A program made the position numbers and the translations under genes. A stretch of DNA of 64,000 nucleotides from CAYFPS01 sp964345075 (lineage in GTDB: Bacteria > CAIWAD01): contig CAYFPS010000002.1 of assembly GCA_964345075.1 (NCBI GenBank), positions 62,001-126,000 on the forward strand, read 5' to 3'. Positions 27,175 to 36,326 of the stretch are shown here, in pieces. Below the pieces are notes generated by a model that searched no databases, was not told where the DNA came from, and worked only from the letters and a program-made list of their open reading frames with translations. Every line of letters begins with the position of its first letter. Position 1 is the stretch's first letter.

Positions 27175-28389
27175 TCAGCGGTCGAGCTCGCCGCCGATCA
27201 TGTTGATCGATCCAAAAATGGGAACCACATCGGCGATCGTGTGACCGATCACCATTTCCTTCAGTGCCTGGGTGATACCAAAGCAGGGCGGACGACAACG
27301 CATCTTCCAGGGCTGCTCGCCACCGGTAGAGACCAGGTAGAAGCCCAGCTCACCGTTGCCACCTTCAACCGCGTGATACACGCTGCCGGCAGGCGGAGCG
27401 ATCATGTGCCCCTTCATGTTATGCTTGAAGTGGTTCATCAACTCTTCGATGCGGGTGTAGACCTTCTCCTTGGGCGGCAGGGTAAAGCGGGCATCTTCCA
27501 CGCTCACAGGGCCGGTGTCCGGCATCCGGTCCAGACACTGCTCGACGATGCGCAGGCTTTGCTCCATCTCTTCCAGACGGATCAGATAGCGATCGTAGAC
27601 ATCGCCACCACGGGCCACCGGCACCTTGAAGTCGACCTGATCGTAATACATGTAGGGGTGCTGCACGCGCACATCGTACTCGATGCCAGCAGCGCGCGCC
27701 ACCGGCCCGGTAAAGCCGTAGCTGATACTTGTATCACGGTCGATGACACCCACACCGCGCGTACGATCGATAAAGATGCGGTTGCCCGTCATCAGTTTGT
27801 CGATTTCGCGATTGATGTCGCGCAGGTCGGTAAAGAGATCACGAATTTCGGCCTTCATGCCTTCGTAAGGCTCATAGGCCAGTCCACCGATGCGCGTGTA
27901 GCTGGTTGTCACACGGGCGCCGCAAATCTTCTCCAGTACTTCCCAGATGAGGTCGCGACCCTTGATCAGGTAGAGGAAGGCGGTAAAGGCGCCCAACTCC
28001 ATGTGATGCGCGGCGATGCAGGTCTGGTGATCACAAATACGCATCAGCTCGCTTGTCAGCATGCGCATCCACTGACCACGCTCCGGGACTTCAATACCCA
28101 GAAGCTTTTCAACCGCCATGTGATAGCCGACATCGTTGATAATCGGTGATACATAGTTGAGGCGATCGACATAAACCACACACTGGTTCCAGGGGTGGTT
28201 TTCGCACATCTTCTCGAAGCCGCGATGAAGGTAGCCGACTTCCAGATCGCAGTCCTGGATTTCCTCACCCTCGACCTTAAGCACCAGACGAACGATGCCG
28301 TGAGTGGTCGGATGGGAAGGCCCCACATTGAGGGTCATCTCAGTCTTGATGCCCTCTTCGGGCTGAAGAGTCGTTGAGAACTCAGTCAT
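27175..28389 (-). CDS. nuoD: NADH-quinone oxidoreductase subunit D
   Basis: A 404-residue 49-kDa-type subunit forming the quinone pocket with NuoB. The His of VGPSHPTTHG, the YLHRGFEKM segment and the C-terminal IGGELDR end are family landmarks. It starts eight bases inside nuoC and ends 16 bases before nuoG. Copies of the octamer occur at 27373, 27730 and 28146. Confidence 0.96.
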   Translation of the reverse strand: MTEFSTTLQPEEGIKTEMTLNVGPSHPTTHGIVRLVLKVEGEEIQDCDLEVGYLHRGFEKMCENHPWNQCVVYVDRLNYVSPIINDVGYHMAVEKLLGIEVPERGQWMRMLTSELMRICDHQTCIAAHHMELGAFTAFLYLIKGRDLIWEVLEKICGARVTTSYTRIGGLAYEPYEGMKAEIRDLFTDLRDINREIDKLMTGNRIFIDRTRGVGVIDRDTSISYGFTGPVARAAGIEYDVRVQHPYMYYDQVDFKVPVARGGDVYDRYLIRLEEMEQSLRIVEQCLDRMPDTGPVSVEDARFTLPPKEKVYTRIEELMNHFKHNMKGHMIAPPAGSVYHAVEGGNGELGFYLVSTGGEQPWKMRCRPPCFGITQALKEMVIGHTIADVVPIFGSINMIGGELDR

Positions 28390-28903
28390 TGGCGGGGATC
28401 TCCGATCCTTCGGCCCTGGAACCGGGTCCGATCAGCGGCTGACGGGCCTTCATCTTGTAATCCTTGCGCAGTGGATAGCCCTTGAAGGAATCGTAAAGCA
28501 GCAGCTTGCGCGGATCGGGATGCCCGGCGAATCGGATGCCGTAGAACTCGTGGACTTCCCGCTCGTACCAGTCAGCGGCCTTCCACAAGCCCGTCAGGCT
28601 GGGGATTTCCGCCTGCTCTTCAGCCAGCGGAACACAGAGCCGCAGACGCTCATTGGTCGAGAGGCTGTAGAAGTGATAGACCACCTCGAAACGCGGCTCG
28701 CGCACACCCAGATAGTCCACAGCGGTCAGGTCCATCAGGAAATTGAATTCCAGACCGGGCTCATCGCGCAGCAGGCGGGCAAGAGCGGGCAAGACTTCAC
28801 GACGCACGGTGACTTCCCGCTCGCCGAATTCATGCTTCTCGCCTAAAATGGAATCGCCAAAGGCTTCGCGCAGCCGGGCCACAATCGGATCGGCAGAACT
28901 CAT
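28382..28903 (-). CDS. nuoC: NADH-quinone oxidoreductase subunit C
   Basis: A 173-residue 30-kDa-type subunit. The signature YEREVHEFYGIRFAGHPDPRKLLL and the Arg-rich PLRKDY end are clear. It begins two bases after nuoB and overlaps nuoD, so the subunits are translated in step. It contains none of the octamer. Confidence 0.95.
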   Translation of the reverse strand: MSSADPIVARLREAFGDSILGEKHEFGEREVTVRREVLPALARLLRDEPGLEFNFLMDLTAVDYLGVREPRFEVVYHFYSLSTNERLRLCVPLAEEQAEIPSLTGLWKAADWYEREVHEFYGIRFAGHPDPRKLLLYDSFKGYPLRKDYKMKARQPLIGPGSRAEGSEIPAND

Positions 28904-28905
28904 GC

Positions 28906-29394
28906 TCAGATCTCGTGTTTCTGGTTCTGGATTTTCGCCTGCAGCTTGATCAGGCCGTCCATGACGATTTCGGCGTGGGGTGGACAGCCGGGAATGTAGA
29001 CATCAACCGGAATGATCAGGTCGATGCCCTGCAGCACGGCATAGTTGTTGTAAGGACCACCGGAAATGGTGCAGGCGCCAAAAGCCACCACCCATTTCGG
29101 ATCACACATCTGGTCGTATACACGCTTCAATACAGGGGCCATCTTCTGATTGATGGTTCCGACCACCAGCAGCACGTCGCTCTGGCGGGGGCTGAAGCGC
29201 GGCAGGCCGGCGCCAAAGCGGTCCATATCGTAGCGGCTGCAGGCGGCGGACATGTACTCCATGCCGCAGCAGGCGGTGACGAATGGATAGCTGAAGATGG
29301 AATATTTGCGACCCCAACCAAGAATCTTGTCGAGCCGCGTGGTGACGAAGGGTTCAGGCAGGCCCATGCTCTGCTGGAGCGGGCTTACTTCCAT
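28906..29394 (-). CDS. nuoB: NADH-quinone oxidoreductase subunit B
   Basis: The ATG at 29394 lies inside the end of nuoA (ten-base overlap) and gives 162 residues. The N2 [4Fe-4S] cluster cysteines are visible: the adjacent pair in TACCGMEYM, the single Cys in FGACTISGG and the last in IPGCPPHAE. A longer frame to 29616 would lie within nuoA and reads as non-coding. Confidence 0.95.
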   Translation of the reverse strand: MEVSPLQQSMGLPEPFVTTRLDKILGWGRKYSIFSYPFVTACCGMEYMSAACSRYDMDRFGAGLPRFSPRQSDVLLVVGTINQKMAPVLKRVYDQMCDPKWVVAFGACTISGGPYNNYAVLQGIDLIIPVDVYIPGCPPHAEIVMDGLIKLQAKIQNQKHEI

Positions 29395-29750
29395 GTGAAG
29401 ACTCCTTTCCGCAGCTCGTAGAAGAGGCCGATGCCCAGTACCGTGATGAAGATCAGTGCCGAGACCAGCCCGAAGACCCCCAGTTTGCCGTAACTGACGG
29501 CCCAGGGAAAGAGGAAAATGGTCTCGATGTCGAAGACAACGAAGGAAATGGCCACCACATAGAAGCGCATGCGCATGCCGCCCTGTCGCGGGCTGCTTTC
29601 CGGCACCATGCCGCATTCAAAGGGCTTGACCTTTTCCCGGTTGTAGCGCTTGGGGCCGAGGTAGGTGGCCGCCAGGTACATGGCCAGTACGACTCCACCC
29701 GCAAGAGCGAAGAGGACTGCAAGGGACAAGACATTGACATTCATGGACAT
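29385..29750 (-). CDS. nuoA: NADH-quinone oxidoreductase subunit A
   Basis: A 121-residue protein with three membrane segments. The family landmarks VKPFECGMVPES and FDIETIFLFPWAV are present. It is the first gene of the nuo run. A candidate promoter lies about 60-90 bases upstream. An ATG two codons further in is an equal alternative start. Confidence 0.95.
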   Translation of the reverse strand: MSMNVNVLSLAVLFALAGGVVLAMYLAATYLGPKRYNREKVKPFECGMVPESSPRQGGMRMRFYVVAISFVVFDIETIFLFPWAVSYGKLGVFGLVSALIFITVLGIGLFYELRKGVFTWK

Positions 29751-29809
29751 TCTATCCTGTGCTTCACCGAAAAATCCGCAACAAACTCCAGTGCGGAACG
29801 GTTCGGGCT

Positions 29810-29844
29810 GTTAACAAATTAACGCAAAAGCCCAAGTGTTTCAA
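29810..29844 (-). promoter_or_regulatory. Candidate promoter of the nuo operon with an inverted repeat at the -10
   Basis: On the minus strand TTGAAA (29844-29839) and TAATTT (29821-29816) are separated by 17 bases, matching a sigma-70-type layout. The -10 overlaps an inverted repeat GTTAA-CAAA-TTAAC (29810-29823), a possible operator. Read by eye only. Confidence 0.45.
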
Positions 29845-29904
29845 TATAGGAAGATTAAGGGCGGAAGGCATAACAGCGGCTTTGCGAAAGGGCCCCCACG
29901 GCCT

Positions 29905-32019
29905 TCAGGGATCCAGCTGCCCGGGGCCATTCAAGTCCTCTTCATCGAACTCGATTTCCGGCGGAAGAGGGGGCAGGTTGATTCCAAGATTCTGAACCTC
30001 AAGCAGGTGACCGGGATGCTGGCTTAACAGCCGCGAGCCGTCAAATGATAGCGTAAACTCAAGATCGCTCAGGAGCAGACAGTTGAGCTCGAGCAAAAGA
30101 GTGGGGGTAAAGAGAGTGCTTTCACTGGCTGTTTCAAGCACGAGACTCAGGCCCTGGGCGCTGTGTGACTGCTCTTCGATTAACCCACCCTCAGCCACAA
30201 GCTCGCCGGGCAGGATTTCAACAACAGAAAGTGCCTGCGTTGGCCAGGCCAGCTCCAGCTCCAGCCCTTCCAGGCGATGGGCACTGGACAGTTCAATCAG
30301 CAGACTCAGTGTATCACCGCTTTGCGGCTGGGTATCCACAAGTCTGGCTCTCAGGTTGGCCTGTGGCACGAGCCCCTCCCAGACGAGACTGAAGGGCTGG
30401 TTGTAAGCGTGTGTATCACTGCGCCAGATAAGCAGATTAAGCCCTGCACCAGGATCCAGGACCATGTCCAGCACTTCCACATTGTCAACGCTGTTAAGAC
30501 CGTGAAAGGCTGGAAGCTCGGGCGATTCGGGGCTCAGGCACCAGGCTGTGTGAGCACCCTGAGATGTCAAGGCGGCGACATTCATGTCGTGCACAAGCAT
30601 CGGGCGTCGATCATTGAGCACGAGCGCCCTGGGTGCAACAGGGAAGTCCGTCCAGCAGAGTGTAACACGGGCGCTATCCGTGGCAGCAACCATGTTGAAG
30701 GAAAGTGATGAGGATGCGGCAAGACTGGATTCGAGCAAGCCTGAAGCCGGATCATCCTGACTGAGGAGCCCGGCAGAATGCTCGAGATCCATCAGTCCCC
30801 AGCCAAAGGTGTAGTCGGGACCGGGAGCGGGCCCCGCCTCACGACAGCCATGAATCAACAGGGCTTTTACGCTGGAGGCAAGCAGAGTCCGGCCTGATTG
30901 ACGCAGGGCCAGTTCCTGGAGTAGCTGGGCACCGGCCGCTGCTGCAGGTGCGGATGTCGAAGTCCCGCCAACCGCTGAATAGCTGCTGTCGGAGACCATG
31001 CTCAGAGTCTTGTTGCTTACGCCCGGCACCACCAGATCCGGCTTGATGCGGCCATCATCGGTTGGCCCTCGGCTGGAAAACTGAGTTGTGTCCACATCTG
31101 CCGGCTGTGTATACGCCGCAAGTTGATTGCATGAACCAACCACCAGTGCGTTGCGGCTGACAGCCCTGGGCCCCAGACAGTCGTATCCGAAAGCCCCGCC
31201 ATCCCGTTCCCGCGTAGCGGTACTGGTCTGCCAACTGCCATCAATAAAAACCCAATGGCTCTCGCCCGTCTGTGCTCCTGTGTCCATTCGATGGTTGCCG
31301 GCACTTTGCACAGGCAGGTACCAGGATTTGAACCAGCAGATTTCATCGATGTACTGGCTGGTCCCATCATAGTGCCCGAAGCGGGCATCCTGCGTCTGTG
31401 ATACAGCCGGATCACCGTGCCAGTACCAGTCACCCGACCAGGTCCAGCCCACGGCGCTACCATAACTGTGATTGGAAACCTGCATACCGGCATGCGCATC
31501 GGTCAGCATTTCCTGCAGATCCCCTGACCAGTCGTGATACACAATGGAAGCCCCCGGGGCAATGCCCGATACGCCAATGCTCGTATCAGCCACCGAGGCA
31601 ATCAGCAGCCCGGCCACCTGAGTAGCATGAGAACTGGCCACCGGTATGGCTTCGTTTGCGTCAAAACGACCGGCGATCGCCTCGTGACTGAGCAGCGGCC
31701 TACCCGTGTCCCACTGACCAATAGCTGCGGCGGTAGATCCGTCCAGATCCAGTCCGCTGCTGCCACCGGGCCACAGCCGATCCGCGCCCAGAACGCGGGC
31801 AAGTGGCAGACTGTGTGTTTCGTAATACACGGGCCAGCCATCTTCGTCCAGACGCTGGTAATCAATTCGCGGATCCAGATTAAGGGTCCCGGCAGCTCCA
31901 GTACACGCATCACGCAGGCTGCGATCAAGTTCATCACGGGAGGGCGCGGCCAAGAGGCCAAGTGCAAGAAGCAGCACAGCGCCGGACCGGAATATGCGGA
32001 GCACATCCACCAACTGCAT
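29905..32019 (-). CDS. Subtilisin-like (S8) serine protease, secreted
   Basis: A 704-residue protein with a signal peptide (ending LGLLAAP). The catalytic triad is recognisable as Asp in IGQWDTG, His in SSHATQVAG and Ser in GTSTSAP. A beta-rich C-terminal half follows the catalytic domain. Unlike the other large secreted proteins here, it ends in an acidic tail (FDEEDLNGPGQLDP) without a PNPFNP domain. Either export uses another route or the end differs. An AAAGG site precedes the ATG. It is separated from nuoA by a promoter region. Confidence 0.88.
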   Translation of the reverse strand: MQLVDVLRIFRSGAVLLLALGLLAAPSRDELDRSLRDACTGAAGTLNLDPRIDYQRLDEDGWPVYYETHSLPLARVLGADRLWPGGSSGLDLDGSTAAAIGQWDTGRPLLSHEAIAGRFDANEAIPVASSHATQVAGLLIASVADTSIGVSGIAPGASIVYHDWSGDLQEMLTDAHAGMQVSNHSYGSAVGWTWSGDWYWHGDPAVSQTQDARFGHYDGTSQYIDEICWFKSWYLPVQSAGNHRMDTGAQTGESHWVFIDGSWQTSTATRERDGGAFGYDCLGPRAVSRNALVVGSCNQLAAYTQPADVDTTQFSSRGPTDDGRIKPDLVVPGVSNKTLSMVSDSSYSAVGGTSTSAPAAAAGAQLLQELALRQSGRTLLASSVKALLIHGCREAGPAPGPDYTFGWGLMDLEHSAGLLSQDDPASGLLESSLAASSSLSFNMVAATDSARVTLCWTDFPVAPRALVLNDRRPMLVHDMNVAALTSQGAHTAWCLSPESPELPAFHGLNSVDNVEVLDMVLDPGAGLNLLIWRSDTHAYNQPFSLVWEGLVPQANLRARLVDTQPQSGDTLSLLIELSSAHRLEGLELELAWPTQALSVVEILPGELVAEGGLIEEQSHSAQGLSLVLETASESTLFTPTLLLELNCLLLSDLEFTLSFDGSRLLSQHPGHLLEVQNLGINLPPLPPEIEFDEEDLNGPGQLDP

Positions 32020-32080
32020 GGGTACCTTTCAGGTGTCTTCTCTTCAGGGCTGTGCAGTCCGGGGGAAACTGCTGATCGTA

Positions 32081-32995
32081 TCAGGCGCTGGTCGAGCCCG
32101 CGCTCAGTTCTCCTCGCTCGAAGGCCTCACTTGCCAGGATGCCTTCATCCCTCAAAAAGCGGATCAGCGTTTCAGTCATGTCGGAGGCAAAGGCAAATTC
32201 GTAGCGAAGGTCCTGCACATAGGCTTTCAACTTAAGCTTGACGAGGCTTCGCCCCTGATGGATCTCATTTTGCATCACGACAGCAACCGGCTTTTCTGGA
32301 AGGATGTAGCGTGATACAAGGGCCGAAAGGCGTGCCAGTTCGCGAACTCGCTCCAAAGGGGCTTCCAGCGGCACATAGACCTGGCTGACCACCAGACAAG
32401 AGAATTGCCCGGTATTGGAATTGGACACGGCCTGATTGACGATCTCGCTGTTGGGCAGGCTGACCACACTGTCATCCGGTGTCACAATGCGAACGGTGCG
32501 CAGGCCGATCTGCAGCACTTCGCCATAGTGCTGGCCCACTTGAATCTTGTCGCCCACCTGAAAGGGATGATCGAAGAGGATCATCACGCCACCGAAGATA
32601 TTCTTGAGAATATCCTGCGCCGCAAAACCAATGGCGATACCGGCACTGGCCGTGGCCGCGATCAGGGTCTGCACGGGTGGGGCGAATACGACGACAATGA
32701 TCACATAGATGGTCACGATCCAGGCACTGATCCGCAGCACGGGAATCATCCGTTTGATGGTCAGGCGAAAGCGGCTCCAGCGTTCGGCGAGCGCCTCCAG
32801 CCCCATGCTCAGATAGCGAATGACCAGCGTCGTAAAAAGGAAGATCAGGATGGCGATGGCCACCTTGCCGCCCGTCAGGCGCCAGTGGTCGGCCGCCGGT
32901 TGCAGCTGGTCCTTGATCTTGTCCACGCCTTCGGTGATTGGACTTTGGGCCAGTGCGATCGACGCGCATAGCAGGATGGATAGAATCTTCATCAT
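32081..32995 (-). CDS. MscS-type mechanosensitive channel
   Basis: A 304-residue membrane protein with a possible signal or first membrane segment, then transmembrane helices near residues 45-62 and 80-105. The pore helix IAATASAGIAIGFAAQDIL follows (about 112-130). The beta domain has FQVGDKIQVGQHYGEV and LPNSEI, core MscS features. It starts five bases after the ATPase stop, with its ribosome site (GAGGG) overlapping that stop. It is probably co-translated. It ends the three-gene unit. Confidence 0.9.
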   Translation of the reverse strand: MMKILSILLCASIALAQSPITEGVDKIKDQLQPAADHWRLTGGKVAIAILIFLFTTLVIRYLSMGLEALAERWSRFRLTIKRMIPVLRISAWIVTIYVIIVVVFAPPVQTLIAATASAGIAIGFAAQDILKNIFGGVMILFDHPFQVGDKIQVGQHYGEVLQIGLRTVRIVTPDDSVVSLPNSEIVNQAVSNSNTGQFSCLVVSQVYVPLEAPLERVRELARLSALVSRYILPEKPVAVVMQNEIHQGRSLVKLKLKAYVQDLRYEFAFASDMTETLIRFLRDEGILASEAFERGELSAGSTSA

Positions 32996-33000
32996 GGCCC

Positions 33001-34320
33001 TCAGGAAATCATGTTGCGCAGCCGCAGCGCGCGTACCACAGGACGATAAAGCACGGGTTCAATCCTGACCGTTTCCTCTTCGGCTGTCAGAACGCCGGCC
33101 TCACGCAATCGATCCAGCACCAGTCTGCTACTCCCCACTCCACAGCGGAAAATTCGAGCAAGCGAGCCGGCCGTAAGTTTGTTGTGCTGCAGCAGCGCTG
33201 TCAGGTAGAACAGGTCCTCGTCCGGCAACAGCTTGAGGAAACTGGCATCGAATTCTCGAATATCACCGATCTCCAGCGAATCTTCGGTGCTGGAACGAAT
33301 TGAAATGAGCCAGTAACGGATGGCGGTTCCAATGTTGCCTGCAGATGAATCGGACAGGTGCTGAAAGAAGACGCGCCGGGCCTCGAGCTGCCGGCGGTCA
33401 TCATCCCTTAGACGCGAACGCCCCAGAAGGCTCGGATCGAAGTGCAGGCGAAAGCCGCTGACACCGTGCCTGCGCATGATCAGCTCTTCCAGATCCAGCG
33501 CGCCCAGCGGATTAAGCGGAATCTCGTTGCGGAAGTAACGATCCAGCGGCAGAACATTCAGCAGATAGTTCCAGGCATGCCCGCCACAGGTCACGACCCA
33601 GCCAATGGAATTGCGTGTTTCCACCATGAAAAGCAGGAACTCGCGCAGTGCCCCGAAACCGTCTACGGAACGAAGATAGAGGCGGTGAAGATCTTCCAGC
33701 AGAACAAGCCGGCGTTTTTCACTGGCATTGACTGCTTCTGCAAGTTTGCCAAGGGAGGGGGCATCTGGAAAGCCCAGCGCCTGACGCAGCATGGACAGCA
33801 GTTGCTCGGGTTGATGCAGGGTCTCGCCAACTTCAATATTGACCGCGTCCGTCCCCGGCAAGAGGCGATGATTGATCATGCCGATCAGCGTGCTCTTGCC
33901 GGAACCAGCTTCACCCCGTATACACAGGGCCAGCAGATCACCTTCACGCCAGGCGGCAATGCAGCGCTCGGCCTCGGCCAGCTCAAGATCGCGGCAAGTG
34001 TAAAAGGCGCGCTCGGTCAAGGGGCCCGGGCGAAACAAATGCCGGTAAATGCCTGGCAGAGCCATGACCGACTCGTCCACCTCTTCCAGGTATCCGGCCA
34101 GTCGGCTCTTGATGCCCTTTTCTTCAGCCAGGCCTGTAACCTGCCGCAGTGTTCTGACGCCTTTGCCCATGCGGGCGCGCGCTTTGCCCAGCAGTCGCCA
34201 GCCATGCGGCAGCAGCTTTTCAAGGCCCTCCAGCGAGTTGATCAGCAGAGCTTTCCCTGCGCCCAGTGTCCGAACACGGAGCAGTCGCAGCTGCAGGCGG
34301 TGCAGGTGCTGGCTGTCCAT
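33001..34320 (-). CDS. P-loop ATPase with helical N-terminus and winged-helix-like C-terminus
   Basis: A 439-residue protein, not assigned to a named family. Walker A GEAGSGKST is at residues 136-144 and Walker B LVLLEDLH near 205-212. The segment WVVTCGGHAWNYL resembles a sensor strand. The last 80 residues (from SFLKLLPDEDLFYLTALLQHN to LVLDRLREAGVL) look like a winged helix, as in ORC/Cdc6- or STAND-like ATPases. The N-terminus is basic and helical. It lies between a helical-protein gene and an MscS gene. Confidence 0.75.
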   Translation of the reverse strand: MDSQHLHRLQLRLLRVRTLGAGKALLINSLEGLEKLLPHGWRLLGKARARMGKGVRTLRQVTGLAEEKGIKSRLAGYLEEVDESVMALPGIYRHLFRPGPLTERAFYTCRDLELAEAERCIAAWREGDLLALCIRGEAGSGKSTLIGMINHRLLPGTDAVNIEVGETLHQPEQLLSMLRQALGFPDAPSLGKLAEAVNASEKRRLVLLEDLHRLYLRSVDGFGALREFLLFMVETRNSIGWVVTCGGHAWNYLLNVLPLDRYFRNEIPLNPLGALDLEELIMRRHGVSGFRLHFDPSLLGRSRLRDDDRRQLEARRVFFQHLSDSSAGNIGTAIRYWLISIRSSTEDSLEIGDIREFDASFLKLLPDEDLFYLTALLQHNKLTAGSLARIFRCGVGSSRLVLDRLREAGVLTAEEETVRIEPVLYRPVVRALRLRNMIS

Positions 34321-34334
34321 CAGCTGTCCGACCT

Positions 34335-34342
34335 GTGATACA
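34335..34342. other. Intergenic octamer copy
   Basis: GTGATACA (with flanks TGTGATACAAG) lies in the 27-base gap between the helical-protein gene and the ATPase gene. It is one of very few copies outside coding sequence, so it is useful for testing function independent of protein coding. Confidence 0.85.
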
Positions 34343-34347
34343 AGCCC

Positions 34348-35520
34348 TTATGAGAGCTCGTCAACTTCACCTGAGAGCGCATCAGAGCGCTGGAATAGAT
34401 CTTCCCTGAAGTCAACTACACGGTGCGAATGGCGCGACAGGTCCTGCAGGAGCTGCGAGAGGGCAGCTGCCTCATCCACATCGTCCTTCAGCTGCTGGCG
34501 AGCCATGGAAAAGGCCATGGTCACACCCGGATCAACCATTGTCACACCGCGCTTCAAATCCTGTGTGACACGCTGCAGGCGTTCATTTTCCGATTCAGCA
34601 GCGCGACGTATCACGGAGAGGCATTCGCCCTTTACAAGATCTTTCAGCGGAATGCGGATACGACGAAGGCCCATGCCTCCACGTCGCTCGGAGACGAGCA
34701 CGTGCTCGTCGGAGAGATCCGTCAGATAGCGTTCGAATTCAACCAGGGCATCCGAATAGACGGAATCGAGTCGCAATTGATCGATGGAAGACAGGGCCCG
34801 CGGAAGATGCTGCGTGCGCAGCTGCTTGGTAAGTGCACGTTCATTCGCCAGCACCTTAAGCATCAGCGAACGCTCATCATCCTCTGTTTTCAGGTCCGTG
34901 ATACAGGCATCGATTTTCTCGCCGATTTCAGTAAGCAGCGGGGCTACGCCCTCACCCACTCGGCGACTGAGGCTTTCCACCAGGCGATTGCAATGCTGAA
35001 CCACGCGCAGCTGATAGAGGCTCAGCTCGGCATCCTTGATCCACTCCGAGATCAGGATACTCAGCTGACCCAGGAGGCGCGAAGCCTGCCTGCGCCTGGG
35101 CCAGGAGTTTACCTCACCACTTGCCGGAGTAAAGGGGGGAATCTCGGCCAATTCGCGCTGCTGATCGTAGGCGATGGTTTCGGCCACCAGCAGACGAAGG
35201 TCCTGACCCGCGATCATGCTGAAGCTCTGATTGCTGCCCGACTGCAGCAGGTTATCGCTGAGGGTTTCAAAGGCCCGGTGCAGGGCGCGTGCTTCAAAGA
35301 GAATCGGGTGGATCTCGCTGGCCGGCACTCCGTCGGTCAAGGCCGCGAGCTGCTGGCTAAGCACCTTCAGCTCATGAACCAGGCCCAGAAAGGCCTCATT
35401 CAGCTGCAGGCGGGGATCCCGACTGGATTTATCCTCTGCAAGTCCTTTGAGCGCCTTAAGAAAGTGCGCATAGGGGCGGGCAGCGCGCGGAAACTCCGCA
35501 ACCGGTGTAGTGGTGGTCAT
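34348..35520 (-). CDS. Predicted helical protein of unknown function
   Basis: A 390-residue soluble protein rich in Leu, Glu, Arg and Gln with long helical and likely coiled-coil stretches (for example LVHELKVLSQQLAALT and LLQDLSRHSHRVVDF). No signal peptide or membrane segment was seen. No family recognised. It is the first gene of the unit with the ATPase and the MscS channel and is followed by the ATPase after 27 bases. I infer a cytoplasmic regulator or adaptor acting with them. Confidence 0.6.
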   Translation of the reverse strand: MTTTTPVAEFPRAARPYAHFLKALKGLAEDKSSRDPRLQLNEAFLGLVHELKVLSQQLAALTDGVPASEIHPILFEARALHRAFETLSDNLLQSGSNQSFSMIAGQDLRLLVAETIAYDQQRELAEIPPFTPASGEVNSWPRRRQASRLLGQLSILISEWIKDAELSLYQLRVVQHCNRLVESLSRRVGEGVAPLLTEIGEKIDACITDLKTEDDERSLMLKVLANERALTKQLRTQHLPRALSSIDQLRLDSVYSDALVEFERYLTDLSDEHVLVSERRGGMGLRRIRIPLKDLVKGECLSVIRRAAESENERLQRVTQDLKRGVTMVDPGVTMAFSMARQQLKDDVDEAAALSQLLQDLSRHSHRVVDFREDLFQRSDALSGEVDELS

Positions 35521-35610
35521 TCATGTCTCCTGGGAACAGGCCAAAGGTAGGAAAAGGATTGGGCTGTCAGGAGATTTGGACTTTCGCAGTCGGGAACTCT
35601 GTCGGGAACA

Positions 35611-35640
35611 AAAAGAGCCCGGAATGCCCGGGCTCCTTGA
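35611..35640 (-). terminator. Intrinsic terminator downstream of the tonB gene
   Basis: Stem GAGCCCGG (35615-35622) with CCGGGCTC (35628-35635), a five-base loop and a minus-strand T run (TTTTTG). It ends the exbB-exbD-exbD-tonB unit. Confidence 0.88.
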
Positions 35641-35658
35641 CACATTTTCAATCAGCGA

Positions 35659-36318
35659 TCAGTCGGAAAGCTCGAAGCGGATCACCTGCTGCATGCGCAC
35701 GGCCACATAGCGATCGCGCTGCTTGCCGGGCGTGAACTTCACACTCTGCAGGGCGCGAATGGCGGCTTCACCGAAGCCCAGCCCTTCCGGACGCTCACCC
35801 ATGACCTGAAAATCCTTGGGCGTACCGTCCGGGCCAACAACGAACAGGATCTGGGCAACGCCCTCGACACCCGCGCGCTGGGCCATTTCCGGATACTTCA
35901 CAGCCTTGTAAAGAGCAGCGGTTCCACCGATCATTTCCGGCTTTTCTTCAACAGCAAAGAAGTCAACGGCTTCTTCTTCGGCGGCTGCCATCGGCGGGGG
36001 CGGCGGGGGAGCAATGTCCCAGTCGTCCTCATCCTGCCAGTCGATTTCCTCATCCTCTACCACGTCTTCGTCCTCTTCCGTGGCAATGGTGATGGAAGGC
36101 CGGCTGGGTTTGGGCGGCGCCTTCTGCTGAATGGTCTGCTCGATCTCCTCAACCTGGATTTCGTCGGGGACATATTCCTTTACCAGGACGTCCACCGCGA
36201 ATTCCTTGGAGATCACAAAGGCCGCCACGAAAATCAGCAGGGCCACAACCAGACCGATGTCGGTCCAGGTTGCATACTTCAGACTGATGTCCGCTTCTGG
36301 TCTCTTGTGGTATTCCAT
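35659..36318 (-). CDS. TonB-family energy transducer
   Basis: A 219-residue protein from the ATG at 36318. One membrane helix (residues 20-40) is followed by a periplasmic linker and the TonB C-terminal domain (from YPEMAQRAGVEGVAQILFVV to AVRMQQVIRFEL). The linker is unusual: instead of Pro-Lys repeats it is very acidic (EEDEDVVEDEE, WQDEDDWD) before a six-Pro run. It lies directly after two exbD genes and exbB, forming a complete energising complex for outer-membrane transport. Confidence 0.9.
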   Translation of the reverse strand: MEYHKRPEADISLKYATWTDIGLVVALLIFVAAFVISKEFAVDVLVKEYVPDEIQVEEIEQTIQQKAPPKPSRPSITIATEEDEDVVEDEEIDWQDEDDWDIAPPPPPPMAAAEEEAVDFFAVEEKPEMIGGTAALYKAVKYPEMAQRAGVEGVAQILFVVGPDGTPKDFQVMGERPEGLGFGEAAIRALQSVKFTPGKQRDRYVAVRMQQVIRFELSD

Positions 36319-36326
36319 GGTCCGGC

